50,798 bases of DNA from a bacterium (lineage in GTDB: Bacteria > Armatimonadota > Zipacnadia > Zipacnadales > Zipacnadaceae): assembly GCA_030603495.1 (NCBI GenBank), contig JAUVXR010000019.1, positions 1 through 50,798 on the forward strand. Reading direction: 5' to 3'. The notes beneath the pieces are model-generated. The model made no database searches and was not told the origin of the DNA. It saw nothing but the letters and a program-made list of their open reading frames with translations. This document shows, piece after piece, positions 33,744-42,379 of the stretch. Position 1 is the first letter of the stretch, and every line of letters starts with the position of its first letter. Both the position numbers and the translations under genes were made by a program.

Positions 33744-36397
33744 CGGGCTGCGCTGCGCAGCAACTCAATTCGTGCGCGCAGCTTCTCCAGGTCCTGGTCA
33801 AACCCGGCCAGCTTGTCGCGCTCCTTGTTGACCACGGCCTCTGGTGCCTTGTTCAGGAAATCGGGATTCTGCAGCTTGCCGGTGCTGCGTTCCCGGTCCT
33901 GTTCCAGCTCAGCAATGTCCTTTTGAATGCGCGCGATCTCCTTCTCGACATCAATTGCATCGCCGAGGTGCAGGGAGGTGATGATGCCGTCTGTTACCGC
34001 TGAAATAGCGTTGGCCGGCGGCTGGGCTGGAGCTGTTGCGAGATTCAGTTCGCCCACCTTGGCCAGCTCAGCCGTTACCCGGCGCAAGCCATCGAGAAGC
34101 GAAGCGGTCTCCGCATCCGGCGCGACGACGCTGACGAGAACCCACTCGCTAGGTCTGACCCTGACTTCCGCGCGTAGGCCTCGGATGTCCGTGACCAACG
34201 CCTGCTCTCGTCTCCAGTCGGCCTCCGCGTTCTCGTCCTGCCATCGTTCCTCAGCCTGTGGGTAAGGCTGGCGGCTGATGCTGCCTTTATCCAGCGCGAA
34301 TCCTTGCCAGATTTGCTCGGTGATGAAGGGCATAAACGGGTGGATGGTGCGCAGTATCTCGCTGAGCAGCTTGTGCAGGATCGTCTGCACCGTGGCCTTG
34401 CGTGCAGCATCGTCCCCGTACAGGTCAATTTTGGCGACCTCCACGTACCAGTCGCAGAACTCGCTCCAGACGTACTCGTAGATTGCGCCGGCGGCTTGAG
34501 CCAGGTTGTAGTCGGCAAGCTGGCGGTCCACCTCGGCGAGCATGCGGCTCTGCCGTGACAATATCCATCGGTCGGCCAGCGAGAGTTCGGCCGTATCCAG
34601 GTCCACCGGCTCGAGGTCGGTCAGATTCATGATGACGAACCGGGAGGCATTCCACAGTTTGTTGCAGAAATTGCGCGCGCCGACCAGGCGATCGGGGGCG
34701 TAGGTGACATCCTGCCCGTGAGTGATGAGCTGGGCCAGGGCAAAGCGCATCGCGTCGGCGCCGTACTCGTCCATCAGTCTGATCGGGTCAACTGCGTTGC
34801 CCCGGCTCTTGCTCATTTTCTGGCCATGTTCATCGCGCACCAGACCGTGCAGGAAAACCTCGCCAAAGGGCTCCCGGCCCACCAGGTGCATCCCCATCAT
34901 TATCATCCGCGCCACCCAGAAGTAGATGATGTCGTAGCCGGTCACCAGCACCGAGGTGGGGTAGAAGTAGTTCAGCTCCGGCGTCTCGTCCGGCCACCCC
35001 AGCGTCGAGAACGGCCATAGCGCCGAGCTAAACCAGGTGTCGAGCACGTCGGGATCCTGGCGAAGGCTCTGGCTGTCGCAGTGAGCACACTCGGTCGGGT
35101 CGCTGCGGGTACAGGTCTGCTCGCCGCAGTCGTCGCAGTACCAGACCGGAATCGGATGCCCCCACCACAGTTGCCGGGAGATGCACCAGTCCTGGACGTT
35201 TGCCAGCCAGTCGCGATAGACCTTGGTCCAGCGCTCGGGGATGAAACTGACCTTCCCACTCTCTACCGCCTCCAACCCCTTTGTGGCCAGCGGCGCCATC
35301 TTCACGAACCACTGCGTGGACACCAGCGGCTCGACCACCGTATCGCAGCGCTGACACTGCCCAGGCGTGTGCGGGTAGTCCTCAGTGCGCTCGAGCAGCC
35401 CCAGTTTCTCCAAGTCCGCCACGACCTTCTGCCGGCATTCGTACCGGTCCAGCCCCGTATACGGCCCGGTCTCACTGGTCATCTTCCCCTCGCGATCAAT
35501 GACTACAACTGAGGGCAGATGGTGGCGCTGGGCGATTTCCAGGTCGTTGGGATCGTGCGCCGGCGTCACCTTCAGCGCCCCGGTTCCGAACTCCACATCA
35601 ATGTAGTCGTCGGCAATAACCGGAATCTCTCGCTCCATCAGCGGGAGAATGACCGTCTTGCCGATCATGTCCGCGTAGCGCTCATCCTGGGGATGGACAG
35701 CCACCGCGGTATCACCCAGCATGGTCTCGGGGCGGGTAGTGGCCACCACAACACCCGGCCCACCGTCAGGCTCGGGGTAGCGGATATACCACAGGTGCCC
35801 CGGGGTCTCTTCGTGCTCTACCTCCAGGTCGGAGAGGCTAGTGCCGCAGCGCGGGCACCAGTTGATCATCCGCGCGCCCCGGTAGATCAGCCCCTGCTCG
35901 TAGAGGGTGACGAACGTCTCCCGCACCGCGCGCGAGAGGCCTTCGTCGAGCGTGAAGCGCTCACGCCGCCAGTCCACGGAGACGCCGATGCGCTGGAGTT
36001 GCTCGGTGATGACGCCGTGGTGCTCTTCCTTTACCTCCCAGACTCGCTTGACGAATTGCTTCCGGCCCAGGTCGTCGCGCGTGAGGCCCTCTTCGGCGAG
36101 TTGCGCTTCGACCACGTTCTGCGTGGCGATGCCGGCGTGGTCGGTGCCGGGCACCCACAGCGCTTCAAAGCCCTTCATCCGGTGCCAGCGAATCAGCAGG
36201 TCCTGGATCGTCTCGTCCAGCGCGTGGCCCATATGCAAGACGCCGGTGACATTTGGTGGCGGGATAACGATGCAGTACGGCTCCTTGTCCGGATTGACCT
36301 CGGCATCAAACACGCCGCTGTCCAGCCAGTATTGATAGATCTTCCCCTCTACTTTCTGGGGCTCGTACGCCTTGTCCATCTCGCTTGCGTCCGCCAT
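33740..36397 (-). CDS. valS: Valyl-tRNA synthetase
   Basis: An 885-residue class Ia synthetase that charges tRNA-Val. The HIGH motif reads HMGH (residues 55-58, after PPPNVTGVL) and the KMSKS loop is at about 527 (HGQKMSKSRGNAVDP). The editing domain is in the usual insert, a zinc-type cysteine set appears in the middle (WCPRCGTS; YCDDCGEQTC...CAHCDS), and a C-terminal coiled coil of about 65 residues closes the protein. A T-box leader precedes it. Confidence 0.96.
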   Translation of the reverse strand: MADASEMDKAYEPQKVEGKIYQYWLDSGVFDAEVNPDKEPYCIVIPPPNVTGVLHMGHALDETIQDLLIRWHRMKGFEALWVPGTDHAGIATQNVVEAQLAEEGLTRDDLGRKQFVKRVWEVKEEHHGVITEQLQRIGVSVDWRRERFTLDEGLSRAVRETFVTLYEQGLIYRGARMINWCPRCGTSLSDLEVEHEETPGHLWYIRYPEPDGGPGVVVATTRPETMLGDTAVAVHPQDERYADMIGKTVILPLMEREIPVIADDYIDVEFGTGALKVTPAHDPNDLEIAQRHHLPSVVVIDREGKMTSETGPYTGLDRYECRQKVVADLEKLGLLERTEDYPHTPGQCQRCDTVVEPLVSTQWFVKMAPLATKGLEAVESGKVSFIPERWTKVYRDWLANVQDWCISRQLWWGHPIPVWYCDDCGEQTCTRSDPTECAHCDSQSLRQDPDVLDTWFSSALWPFSTLGWPDETPELNYFYPTSVLVTGYDIIYFWVARMIMMGMHLVGREPFGEVFLHGLVRDEHGQKMSKSRGNAVDPIRLMDEYGADAMRFALAQLITHGQDVTYAPDRLVGARNFCNKLWNASRFVIMNLTDLEPVDLDTAELSLADRWILSRQSRMLAEVDRQLADYNLAQAAGAIYEYVWSEFCDWYVEVAKIDLYGDDAARKATVQTILHKLLSEILRTIHPFMPFITEQIWQGFALDKGSISRQPYPQAEERWQDENAEADWRREQALVTDIRGLRAEVRVRPSEWVLVSVVAPDAETASLLDGLRRVTAELAKVGELNLATAPAQPPANAISAVTDGIITSLHLGDAIDVEKEIARIQKDIAELEQDRERSTGKLQNPDFLNKAPEAVVNKERDKLAGFDQDLEKLRARIELLRSAAR

Positions 36398-36431
36398 TCG
36401 TACACCTCTGCACTGTGTTTACCTTGTGGTA

Positions 36432-36451
36432 GGAGCGACATTCTTGTCGCG
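36432..36451. repeat. Hairpin element beside valS
   Basis: A six-base inverted repeat GCGACA/TGTCGC (36435-36440 and 36445-36450) preceded by GGTAGGA. It resembles the element at 36803-36831 in having GGTAGGA directly ahead of the hairpin. Confidence 0.4.
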
Positions 36452-36469
36452 ACCTTGGGGGCCGTTTTC

Positions 36470-36740
36470 ATAAAACAAAAACCTCTCATCCCGAATTGGG
36501 ACGAGAGGCTCATGATATGCTTCTCCCGCGGTACCACCCAAGTTCCGCCGGCCAGCCGGCGACTCTCTGTGCTGCGCGCTAACGGGCGCATCCCGGTGCC
36601 GCCTACTTGATTTCAGCGGTACAACTCGAGGGCGACGTTCCGCGGACTGCAGGCGCCGGCACTTTCACCTTACCACCGGCTCGCTATAGCCTCCGCTCCC
36701 CGCGTACTCCTCCCCGTCATAGCTTCTATCGTCTGGATTT
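36470..36740 (-). ncRNA. T-box riboswitch of valS
   Basis: On the minus strand the leader shows stem I features (GGGGAGGAGUAC, AGCGAGCCGGUGG), the antiterminator signature UGGUACCGCG (within 36527-36538), and an overlapping terminator. A GAAC-GUC segment at the position of the specifier loop gives Val codon GUC at 36634-36636. Uncharged tRNA-Val would stabilise the antiterminator and allow valS transcription. The UGGU bulge fits an ACCA tRNA end. Confidence 0.88.
36472..36508 (-). terminator. Regulated terminator of the valS T-box
   Basis: An 11-pair stem (arms 36482-36492 and 36498-36508, one G-U) is followed on the minus strand by TTTTTGTTTT. Confidence 0.88.
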
Positions 36741-36746
36741 GTCCAG

Positions 36747-36775
36747 AGTATACCGAAGCTGGCCGGGTATGTCAA
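36747..36775 (-). promoter_or_regulatory. Promoter of the valS T-box transcript
   Basis: TTGACA (36770-36775), 17-base spacer, TATACT (36747-36752) on the minus strand. Confidence 0.8.
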
Positions 36776-36802
36776 CAGCCGGTAGCCTTCCAACCCCACT
36801 TG

Positions 36803-36873
36803 AACGGTAGGACAGGCGTCTCGCCTGTCCCTGAGAAGCGACCGGCGGGATGCCTGGCGCACCGGAGGTGCGC
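36803..36873. repeat. Two palindromes between valS leader and clpX
   Basis: A perfect 9-base inverted repeat with 3-base loop (GGACAGGCG 36810-36818, CGCCTGTCC 36822-36830) follows GGTAGGA. A second, GCGCACC/GGTGCGC (36857-36863 and 36867-36873), touches the clpX stop codon. Neither has a T-run, so they look like dispersed palindromic repeats rather than terminators. Confidence 0.5.
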
Positions 36874-38144
36874 TACGCCGTCTTTTGCTGGTCGCTGCGC
36901 TTTATGAGCTCAGGCTTCTTGCCGCTCTTGACTGTCTCTTGGCTTATCACGCACTGGGCGATGTCGGGCTGAGAGGGGATGTCGAACATTACGTCGAGCA
37001 TAACTTCCTCGAAGATGGTACGCAGGGCGCGTGCGCCGGTATTGCGCTCCAGGGCCGCTTCAGCTATGGCCTCGAGGGCGTCGTCTTCGGTGACCAACTC
37101 GACGTTGTCCAGCAGCCGGAGCAACGCCTGGTACTGACGAACCAGGGCGTTCTTCGGCTCCGTAAGGATGCGACGCAGCGCCTGCTTATCCAGCGAGTGC
37201 AGCGGGGCGATGGTCGGCAGCCGACCAATGAATTCCGGAATCAGGCCGTAGTTGACTAGGTCTTCGGGAACAACCTGGGCGACTATTTCGTCGTCGCTCA
37301 TATCCGCAGCACCGGAGGCAACAGCGCCAAAACCCATAGCTCTATTGCCGGTGCGGTCGCGGACGATATCGGCCAAGCCGCCGAAGATGCCGCCGCAGAC
37401 GAAGAGGATGTTGGTGGTGTCTATGGGGATATACTCCTGCTGGGGGTGTTTGCGGCCGCCCTGCGGGGGCACGTTGGCGACCGTCCCTTCCAGAATCTTC
37501 AGAAGCGCCTGCTGGACGCCTTCGCCGGAGACGTCGCGGGTTATCGAGGGCCCTTGTTCTTTGCGGCCGATCTTATCAATCTCGTCAATATAGATGATGC
37601 CCCGCTCGGCCCGGTCAATATCCCCGTCGGCGGCGATGATGAGCTTGAGCAGGATATTCTCCACGTCCTCGCCGACGTACCCGGCCTCGGTGAGCGAGGT
37701 GGCGTCGGCGATGGCGAAGGGTACATCCAGCATCTGGGCCAACGTCCGGGCCAGCAGGGTCTTGCCGCACCCGGTCGGCCCAATGAGTAGGACATTGGTC
37801 TTCTCCAGCTCTACCTCGTCATCTCGGGCGGCCAGCCGCACCCTCTTGTAGTGGTTATAGACCGCCACCGACAGGATACGTTGGGCTTGCTCCTGACCGA
37901 TCACGTATTGGTTAAGGTAGTCGTATATCTCCTGCGGTGTGGGGATAGGCTCTGTTTCGCCGGCAACTTCCTGTTCGTGGCGGCTGCGCAGAATCTCATT
38001 GCACAGATCCACGCACTGTGGGCAGATGTAAACGCCTGGGCCGGCGATCAGCTCCCGGATCTGGTTGGGGTGGTCGCCCTTGTCCCGACCACAGAAGCTG
38101 CATCTGAGTTTTTGTCCGTCTGACGCAGAATCAGTTGGTTCCAT
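36873..38144 (-). CDS. clpX: ATP-dependent unfoldase ClpX
   Basis: The 423-residue AAA+ protein unfolds substrates for ClpP. The N-terminal zinc domain has C15, C18, C41 and C44; Walker A is GPTGCGKT (122-129), Walker B IIYIDEID (183-190), with the pore-loop segment GYVGED (155-160) and the IGF-type loop region in the C-terminal half. Length is normal. It is the third gene of the tig-clpP-clpX set on the minus strand, 57 bases after clpP. Confidence 0.96.
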   Translation of the reverse strand: MEPTDSASDGQKLRCSFCGRDKGDHPNQIRELIAGPGVYICPQCVDLCNEILRSRHEQEVAGETEPIPTPQEIYDYLNQYVIGQEQAQRILSVAVYNHYKRVRLAARDDEVELEKTNVLLIGPTGCGKTLLARTLAQMLDVPFAIADATSLTEAGYVGEDVENILLKLIIAADGDIDRAERGIIYIDEIDKIGRKEQGPSITRDVSGEGVQQALLKILEGTVANVPPQGGRKHPQQEYIPIDTTNILFVCGGIFGGLADIVRDRTGNRAMGFGAVASGAADMSDDEIVAQVVPEDLVNYGLIPEFIGRLPTIAPLHSLDKQALRRILTEPKNALVRQYQALLRLLDNVELVTEDDALEAIAEAALERNTGARALRTIFEEVMLDVMFDIPSQPDIAQCVISQETVKSGKKPELIKRSDQQKTA

Positions 38145-38201
38145 TGGTTGAGCTGCTCCTGCTCTGGGGCTGCCCCCCGCTGAGTTCTCGTACCCCGTTT
38201 T

Positions 38202-38798
38202 CTATTGGCCTTCTTCTTCGGGTTGCTTGCTGGCCACGGAGTCAACGATGCCGTACTCCTGGGCCTCCTCAGCGTTCATGTAGTAGTCCCGCTCGGTATC
38301 CTGTTCAATCTTTTCCAGTGGCTGGCCGGTATGCCCAGTGAGTATCTTATTGACCCAACTCCGCAAGCGCAGCATCTCTTCAGCCTGGATTTGGATATCG
38401 GTGGCCTGACCTGCCATCTGTCCCCAGGGCTGGTGAATGAGCACCCGGGAATAGGGTAAGGCATAGCGGTGGCCGGGCGCACCCGCGGCCAGCAGCACCG
38501 CGGCCATGCTCGCAGCCTGGCCGATACACCAGGTATGCACCTCCGGCTGGATGTACTGCATCGTATCGTAGACGGCCAGCCCGGCGGTCACTGCCCCGCC
38601 CGGCGCATTGATATACATTGAGATTGGCTCCAGCGGATCTTCGCCCTGGAGATACAGCATCTGGGCGATGAGCAGGCTCGCTATGTTGTCATCAATCGGC
38701 ATCCCGATGAAGACTATGCGTTCGCGCAGCAGCCGCGAGTAGATGTCGTAAGAGCGCTCGCCTCGCGGGGTTTGCTCCACTACCATTGGTATCAACAT
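38202..38798 (-). CDS. clpP: ATP-dependent Clp protease proteolytic subunit
   Basis: The 198-residue serine protease has the triad S97 (GQAASMAA), H122 (LIHQPWG) and D171 (DTERDYYM), and the [10 protein letters not shown] oxyanion segment. It forms the degradative chamber for ClpX. It is six bases from the trigger factor gene and has GAGG before the ATG. Confidence 0.96.
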   Translation of the reverse strand: MLIPMVVEQTPRGERSYDIYSRLLRERIVFIGMPIDDNIASLLIAQMLYLQGEDPLEPISMYINAPGGAVTAGLAVYDTMQYIQPEVHTWCIGQAASMAAVLLAAGAPGHRYALPYSRVLIHQPWGQMAGQATDIQIQAEEMLRLRSWVNKILTGHTGQPLEKIEQDTERDYYMNAEEAQEYGIVDSVASKQPEEEGQ

Positions 38799-38804
38799 TA
38801 TGGT

Positions 38805-40286
38805 CTAATCCTCCTCGGATTGCTCGTTGACTGGTTCCTCCGGTACAACGGGTGGGTCGCCCTCGGGCACAAAAGCGGCCTCCCCCTCGGCTGCCTCGCT
38901 TTTATCAGACGCCTTGGCGGCTGGGCCGGTTCCCCGCAGTTCCTCTACATATTGCTCCATATGCCGGCGGGCGCGCAGTGGATAAGCCTCCCAGGCCACC
39001 TCTTCTATCTCGGCACCGTCTATTAGAATCTGTATTATTCTGTTGTGCAGCACGAAACTCCGCAGCCGGCCCTCCGTCTCTTCGTGGACCTGAACAGCAT
39101 CTCTTAGCATCTGTTCGTCGAGGTTGTTATCCGCGGCATACTCAGGGATTGCTGCCTGGACCTCTTCGTCGCTAATCTCGATGTCCTCATCTTCGGCAAT
39201 GGTCGTGAAAACGTAGTGTAGCTTCAGCGCGTCAACCACCTCGCTGGTGACCGTCTCCTGCTCGCCGTGCAGGGCCTCCACGGACTGCTCGGTGCTCAGG
39301 CCCTGGCCCTGGAGGTACTGCATATATGACTCGACCTGCGAAGCCGCCACATTGGCCACCAACTCCGGGGGCAGGTCAATGTCGGCTGCCTGCATCACCA
39401 ACGTGATGGCCATATTGCGCAGAGCCCGCTCTGAAGCACGGACCTTCGCGGCCTCGAGCTGCTCGCGGATCCTCCCGCGCAGCGCCTCGAGGTCCGCGAG
39501 TTCCTCATCCAGATCGCGGGCAAAATCGTCGTCCAAGTCGGGAAGCGTGCGCTCCTTGAGGCTCGCGATGGTCGCTTCGATCTGCACCTTCTGGCCGGCG
39601 AGCCGCTTGTCCTCGAAGTTCTCGGAGATACTTGTCTCATCAGTAACCACTTGGCCGATTACGTGACCGCTGAGCTTGCGGGCCACTGGCTGGTCGCTGT
39701 TGCGGTCAGCAATGAACTGCGACTCGCTCTCCTCCAGGACCTCGCCGTCGGGCGAGAGGACCTTCATGGCCACGTGCACCGAGTCGCCCTCAGCCACGGT
39801 ATCACGGTCCACTTCCAGCTCCTCCGCATAGCTCTCCCGCAGCTCTTCGAGTTGCTGGTCAATCTCTTCGTCGGTAGCTTCCGGCAGGGACTTTAGCAGG
39901 CGTAACGACCGATAGTCAGGCAGCTTGGTCTCGGGGTGAACGGTGACGGTAGTCTCGATCTGCACCGCTTGTCCCTCGGCGAAATCCTCGGCGTCCTCTA
40001 ACTTCGGGATTTCCGGGTGGAAGATCATCTGCAGGTCGCTCTCGTCCAGCGCCGGCAGGAAGACGTCTTCCAGGAAGGTGCTCCAGGCCATCTCCCGGAT
40101 GAGGTCTTCGCCGTAGTGGCGCTTGATCAGCGTCGCTGGTGCCTTGCCCGGTCGAAACCCGGGAATACGGCCCTGCTGGCTGATGCGACTATAGGTCTTG
40201 GCAAAGACATTATCAACGTCTTCGGGTTCCGCGGTTAGGACGACTTTTACTTTGCTGTCGGCCAGCGCTTCAGTATCTATCTTCAC
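38805..40286 (-). CDS. tig: Trigger factor
   Basis: A 493-residue ribosome-associated chaperone. The ribosome-binding signature is GFRPGKAP (43-50), followed by the PPIase (FKBP-like) domain (DSVHVAMKVLSPDGE) and a long helical C-terminal domain with acidic end. It is somewhat longer than the E. coli protein because of a Glu/Ala/Pro-rich tail. It leads the tig-clpP-clpX operon. Confidence 0.93.
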   Translation of the reverse strand: MKIDTEALADSKVKVVLTAEPEDVDNVFAKTYSRISQQGRIPGFRPGKAPATLIKRHYGEDLIREMAWSTFLEDVFLPALDESDLQMIFHPEIPKLEDAEDFAEGQAVQIETTVTVHPETKLPDYRSLRLLKSLPEATDEEIDQQLEELRESYAEELEVDRDTVAEGDSVHVAMKVLSPDGEVLEESESQFIADRNSDQPVARKLSGHVIGQVVTDETSISENFEDKRLAGQKVQIEATIASLKERTLPDLDDDFARDLDEELADLEALRGRIREQLEAAKVRASERALRNMAITLVMQAADIDLPPELVANVAASQVESYMQYLQGQGLSTEQSVEALHGEQETVTSEVVDALKLHYVFTTIAEDEDIEISDEEVQAAIPEYAADNNLDEQMLRDAVQVHEETEGRLRSFVLHNRIIQILIDGAEIEEVAWEAYPLRARRHMEQYVEELRGTGPAAKASDKSEAAEGEAAFVPEGDPPVVPEEPVNEQSEED

Positions 40287-40361
40287 TGCTATCGCTTCCT
40301 AACTATTCAAGTAGCGCCGCTGCGTGCTGTCCGGGCGACGCACCAGGTCTCGATATTGGAG

Positions 40362-40446
40362 TGGTGGGCGCGGGGAGATTCGAACTCCCATGGGTTGCCC
40401 CACATGATCCTAAATCATGCATGTCTACCAATTCCATCACGCGCCC
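40362..40446 (-). tRNA. tRNA-Leu (anticodon TAG)
   Basis: An 85-base tRNA with encoded CCA (40362-40364), acceptor GGGCGCG/CGCGCCC, a long variable arm as expected for Leu, loop TTTAGGA, and a normal TTCGAAT T-loop. Its first ten bases overlap the end of the isomerase gene upstream. Confidence 0.95.
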
Positions 40447-41273
40447 TGAATCATCGTGAGCAGTTCGACCACTTGCCGGGCGCCTTCGAGCATCAGCCAG
40501 CGGGAACCCCAGTGCTCGACGCTCGCGGAGCCCTCGTAGCCGTCGGCAATAAGCGTTTGCAACACCTTCTCGTAGCTCACGTCCTCCCAGTCGCCGACGG
40601 TCTCGATATTCATGTACCGGTTGGGCTTGACATGGACGTGTCGCACCCGCCCTCTGATCTGAGGGTAGCCCTCGCGCAGGGGGTGTTCACCGTGCGAGGC
40701 GCCGTTGTTGACATCCCAGGCTGCGCCCAGGTGTTCGCTTCCGCCGGCAGCCTCGATTATTCGTGCGATCTCGTGACATGAGCCCGAGCACGTCGAGACC
40801 TCTGACTCGAAGCAGAAATAGACATCCTCCTGTTCGGCGCGGCGGACAATCGGTGTCAGCTTCTCGGCGATCAGCGGCAGTACCTCACCGAAATCCGGCC
40901 GCGGTACGCTCTCGTCATAGCGCGCCTCCCGCTTGGTATTCGGATTCCAGAAGGGAAAGCCCCGAATGACTTGCGTGCCGAAAGCATGCGCCAGTTCGCA
41001 CATCCGCTCGAACCAGCGCAGGTGCTGCTGGTACTCGTCTTCGTCGTACAGATCGCATTTGCCCACGGGCGAGCCGATGCAGGTCACCCGGGTGCCGTAG
41101 CGATCCATTACCTCTTTCATCCGGGCGACGTCGTTATCGGTGGCGTCCTGGACCTGCTTGCCCCAGATGCCGCCGCGCAGCTCGATGCAATGAACGCCGG
41201 CGCGGCTACTCAGGTCTACAGCCTCTTCAAAATCGCTGGATACCTCGTCAAAGAACATACACGCATCAATCAT
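40437..41273 (-). CDS. Sugar phosphate isomerase/epimerase-like TIM-barrel protein
   Basis: The 278-residue protein belongs to the xylose-isomerase-like TIM-barrel family (AP endonuclease 2 superfamily). Metal-binding residues expected at the barrel mouth appear in FCFESEVS, GAAWDVNNG, RHVHVKPNR and SVEHWGS. The substrate is unknown; relatives act in inositol or uronate metabolism. ATG has AGGAG five bases upstream. Its stop codon lies within the first bases of the tRNA-Leu gene on the same strand. Confidence 0.85.
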   Translation of the reverse strand: MIDACMFFDEVSSDFEEAVDLSSRAGVHCIELRGGIWGKQVQDATDNDVARMKEVMDRYGTRVTCIGSPVGKCDLYDEDEYQQHLRWFERMCELAHAFGTQVIRGFPFWNPNTKREARYDESVPRPDFGEVLPLIAEKLTPIVRRAEQEDVYFCFESEVSTCSGSCHEIARIIEAAGGSEHLGAAWDVNNGASHGEHPLREGYPQIRGRVRHVHVKPNRYMNIETVGDWEDVSYEKVLQTLIADGYEGSASVEHWGSRWLMLEGARQVVELLTMIQGA

Positions 41274-41365
41274 GGATGGTGACTCCTGCCAGTTGGACGT
41301 GCCGCCCAGAGGGTTTTGGTCGTTGTGTTGTTCCCTGTCCTAACCCAGATTATTCATGAACAGCT

Positions 41366-41419
41366 TGTGGGAAACCCGCTTTTTAGGCAAAAAAAGCCGG
41401 TTTCCCACACCCTTCCGGC
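41366..41419 (-). terminator. Terminator of the tRNA operon, with an overlapping alternative hairpin
   Basis: On the minus strand GCCGG (41415-41419) pairs with CCGGC (41396-41400) and is followed by seven T. An 11-base inverted repeat, TGTGGGAAACC (41366-41376) and GGTTTCCCACA (41399-41409), overlaps it and could form a competing stem. Confidence 0.65.
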
Positions 41420-41491
41420 AAAAACTTTGAAAGTTGAGTAGCGCAGTTGATAGTTGCATCGTGTCGCTGCTACCACTAACCACTATCTGTT

Positions 41492-41567
41492 TGGTGGGCC
41501 GTGCAGGATTCGAACCTGCGACCTGAGGATTAAGAATCCCCTGCTCTGCCAACTGAGCTAACGACCC
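41492..41567 (-). tRNA. tRNA-Lys (anticodon CTT)
   Basis: A 76-base tRNA with encoded CCA, acceptor GGGTCGT/ACGGCCC and anticodon loop TTCTTAA. Confidence 0.95.
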
Positions 41568-41578
41568 ACGCGGCTGAT

Positions 41579-41638
41579 TGTGCCGTTGCCTGCCGTTGAA
41601 CCTGTCGTTGTACCTGCCGTTGTACCTGTCGTTACATC
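41579..41638. repeat. Twelve-base tandem repeat between tRNA genes
   Basis: Four clear units of the type CCTGYCGTTGWA (last one degenerate) plus a partial copy at the left fill the gap between tRNA-Lys and tRNA-Arg. The unit alternates CCTGCCG and CCTGTCG, so a 24-base higher-order unit is also possible. Confidence 0.75.
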
Positions 41639-41715
41639 TGGCGCGCCGGGAGGGATTCGAACCCCCGACACCCGGATCCGAAGTCCGGTGCTCTAATCCA
41701 CTGAGCTACCGGCGC
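41639..41715 (-). tRNA. tRNA-Arg (anticodon TCG)
   Basis: A 77-base tRNA with encoded CCA, acceptor GCGCCGG/CCGGCGC and anticodon loop CTTCGGA. Confidence 0.95.
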
Positions 41716-41745
41716 GCTGCCCCGCTGCTGGGAGGTCGCAGATGA

Positions 41746-41821
41746 TGGGGTGGACGATGGGATTTGAACCCACAACCACCTGAGCCACAGTCAGGTGCTC
41801 TACCATTGAGCTACGCCCACC
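41746..41821 (-). tRNA. tRNA-His (anticodon GTG)
   Basis: Encoded CCA (41746-41748), discriminator C opposite the extra G at position -1 (41821), acceptor GTGGGCG/CGTCCAC, anticodon loop CTGTGGC. The extra G is the histidine identity element. Confidence 0.95.
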
Positions 41822-41838
41822 ACCAAGACAACAAGATG

Positions 41839-41914
41839 TGGCGCGCCCGGCCCGATTCGAACGGGCGACCGGCGGCTTAGAAGGCCGCTGCTCTATCCCC
41901 TGAGCTACGGGCGC
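41839..41914 (-). tRNA. tRNA-Arg (anticodon TCT)
   Basis: A 76-base tRNA with encoded CCA, acceptor GCGCCCG/CGGGCGC and anticodon loop CTTCTAA. Confidence 0.95.
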
Positions 41915-41966
41915 CCTACTAGCTCGGCGCGAAAGGGTCCTTCGCCTCAACTATCTCAGATCAAGC

Positions 41967-42042
<76 letters not shown>

Positions 42043-42057
42043 TCTCAGATGGCCTTA

Positions 42058-42135
42058 TGGTCGGGGCGGCCGGATTCGAACCGGCGACCTTCGGCTCCCA
42101 AAGCCGACGCGCTAGCCAAGCTGCGCCACGCCCCG
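42058..42135 (-). tRNA. tRNA-Pro (anticodon TGG)
   Basis: A 78-base tRNA with encoded CCA, acceptor CGGGGCG/CGCCCCG and anticodon loop TTTGGGA. It is the first gene of the six-tRNA operon. Confidence 0.95.
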
Positions 42136-42146
42136 TGACCATATTT

Positions 42147-42175
42147 AGTATACCCAATACCTCTTCCCCAGTCAA
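42147..42175 (-). promoter_or_regulatory. Promoter of the six-tRNA operon
   Basis: TTGACT (42170-42175), 17-base spacer, TATACT (42147-42152) on the minus strand, a few bases before tRNA-Pro. Confidence 0.8.
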
Positions 42176-42231
42176 CTGTCCACCGGCCTGGGCCGGCGGG
42201 TCGCGCTGACAGCCCGGGAGCCCTATCCTGG

Positions 42232-42260
42232 TTGACAATTGTCCTCTCCTGCACTATGCT
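42232..42260 (+). promoter_or_regulatory. Promoter of trmFO
   Basis: TTGACA (42232-42237), 17-base spacer, TATGCT (42255-42260), about 120 bases before the trmFO ATG. Confidence 0.65.
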
Positions 42261-42379
42261 GCGAGTGGACCCATGGGAGTTCAGATCCTTCATAATCCCA
42301 CCTAACGGGCACGGCTACGGCGCAGATTCGCTCTTCGGGCAATGCTGCACTGGCCAGTCCGGGCCCTGCCTATTCCGTC

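Noticed and set aside
36432-36451. Hairpin considered as a second terminator before valS
   Set aside because: No T-run follows on either strand, and the T-box terminator lies upstream of it in the transcript.
35519-36610. A 363-codon open frame on the plus strand opposite valS
   Set aside because: It is the complementary shadow of valS and the T-box region, with no ribosome binding site and no recognisable domain; valS has clear catalytic motifs.
41579-41638. Tandem repeat considered as a CRISPR array
   Set aside because: Units are 12 bases, contiguous and without spacers, and no cas gene is near.
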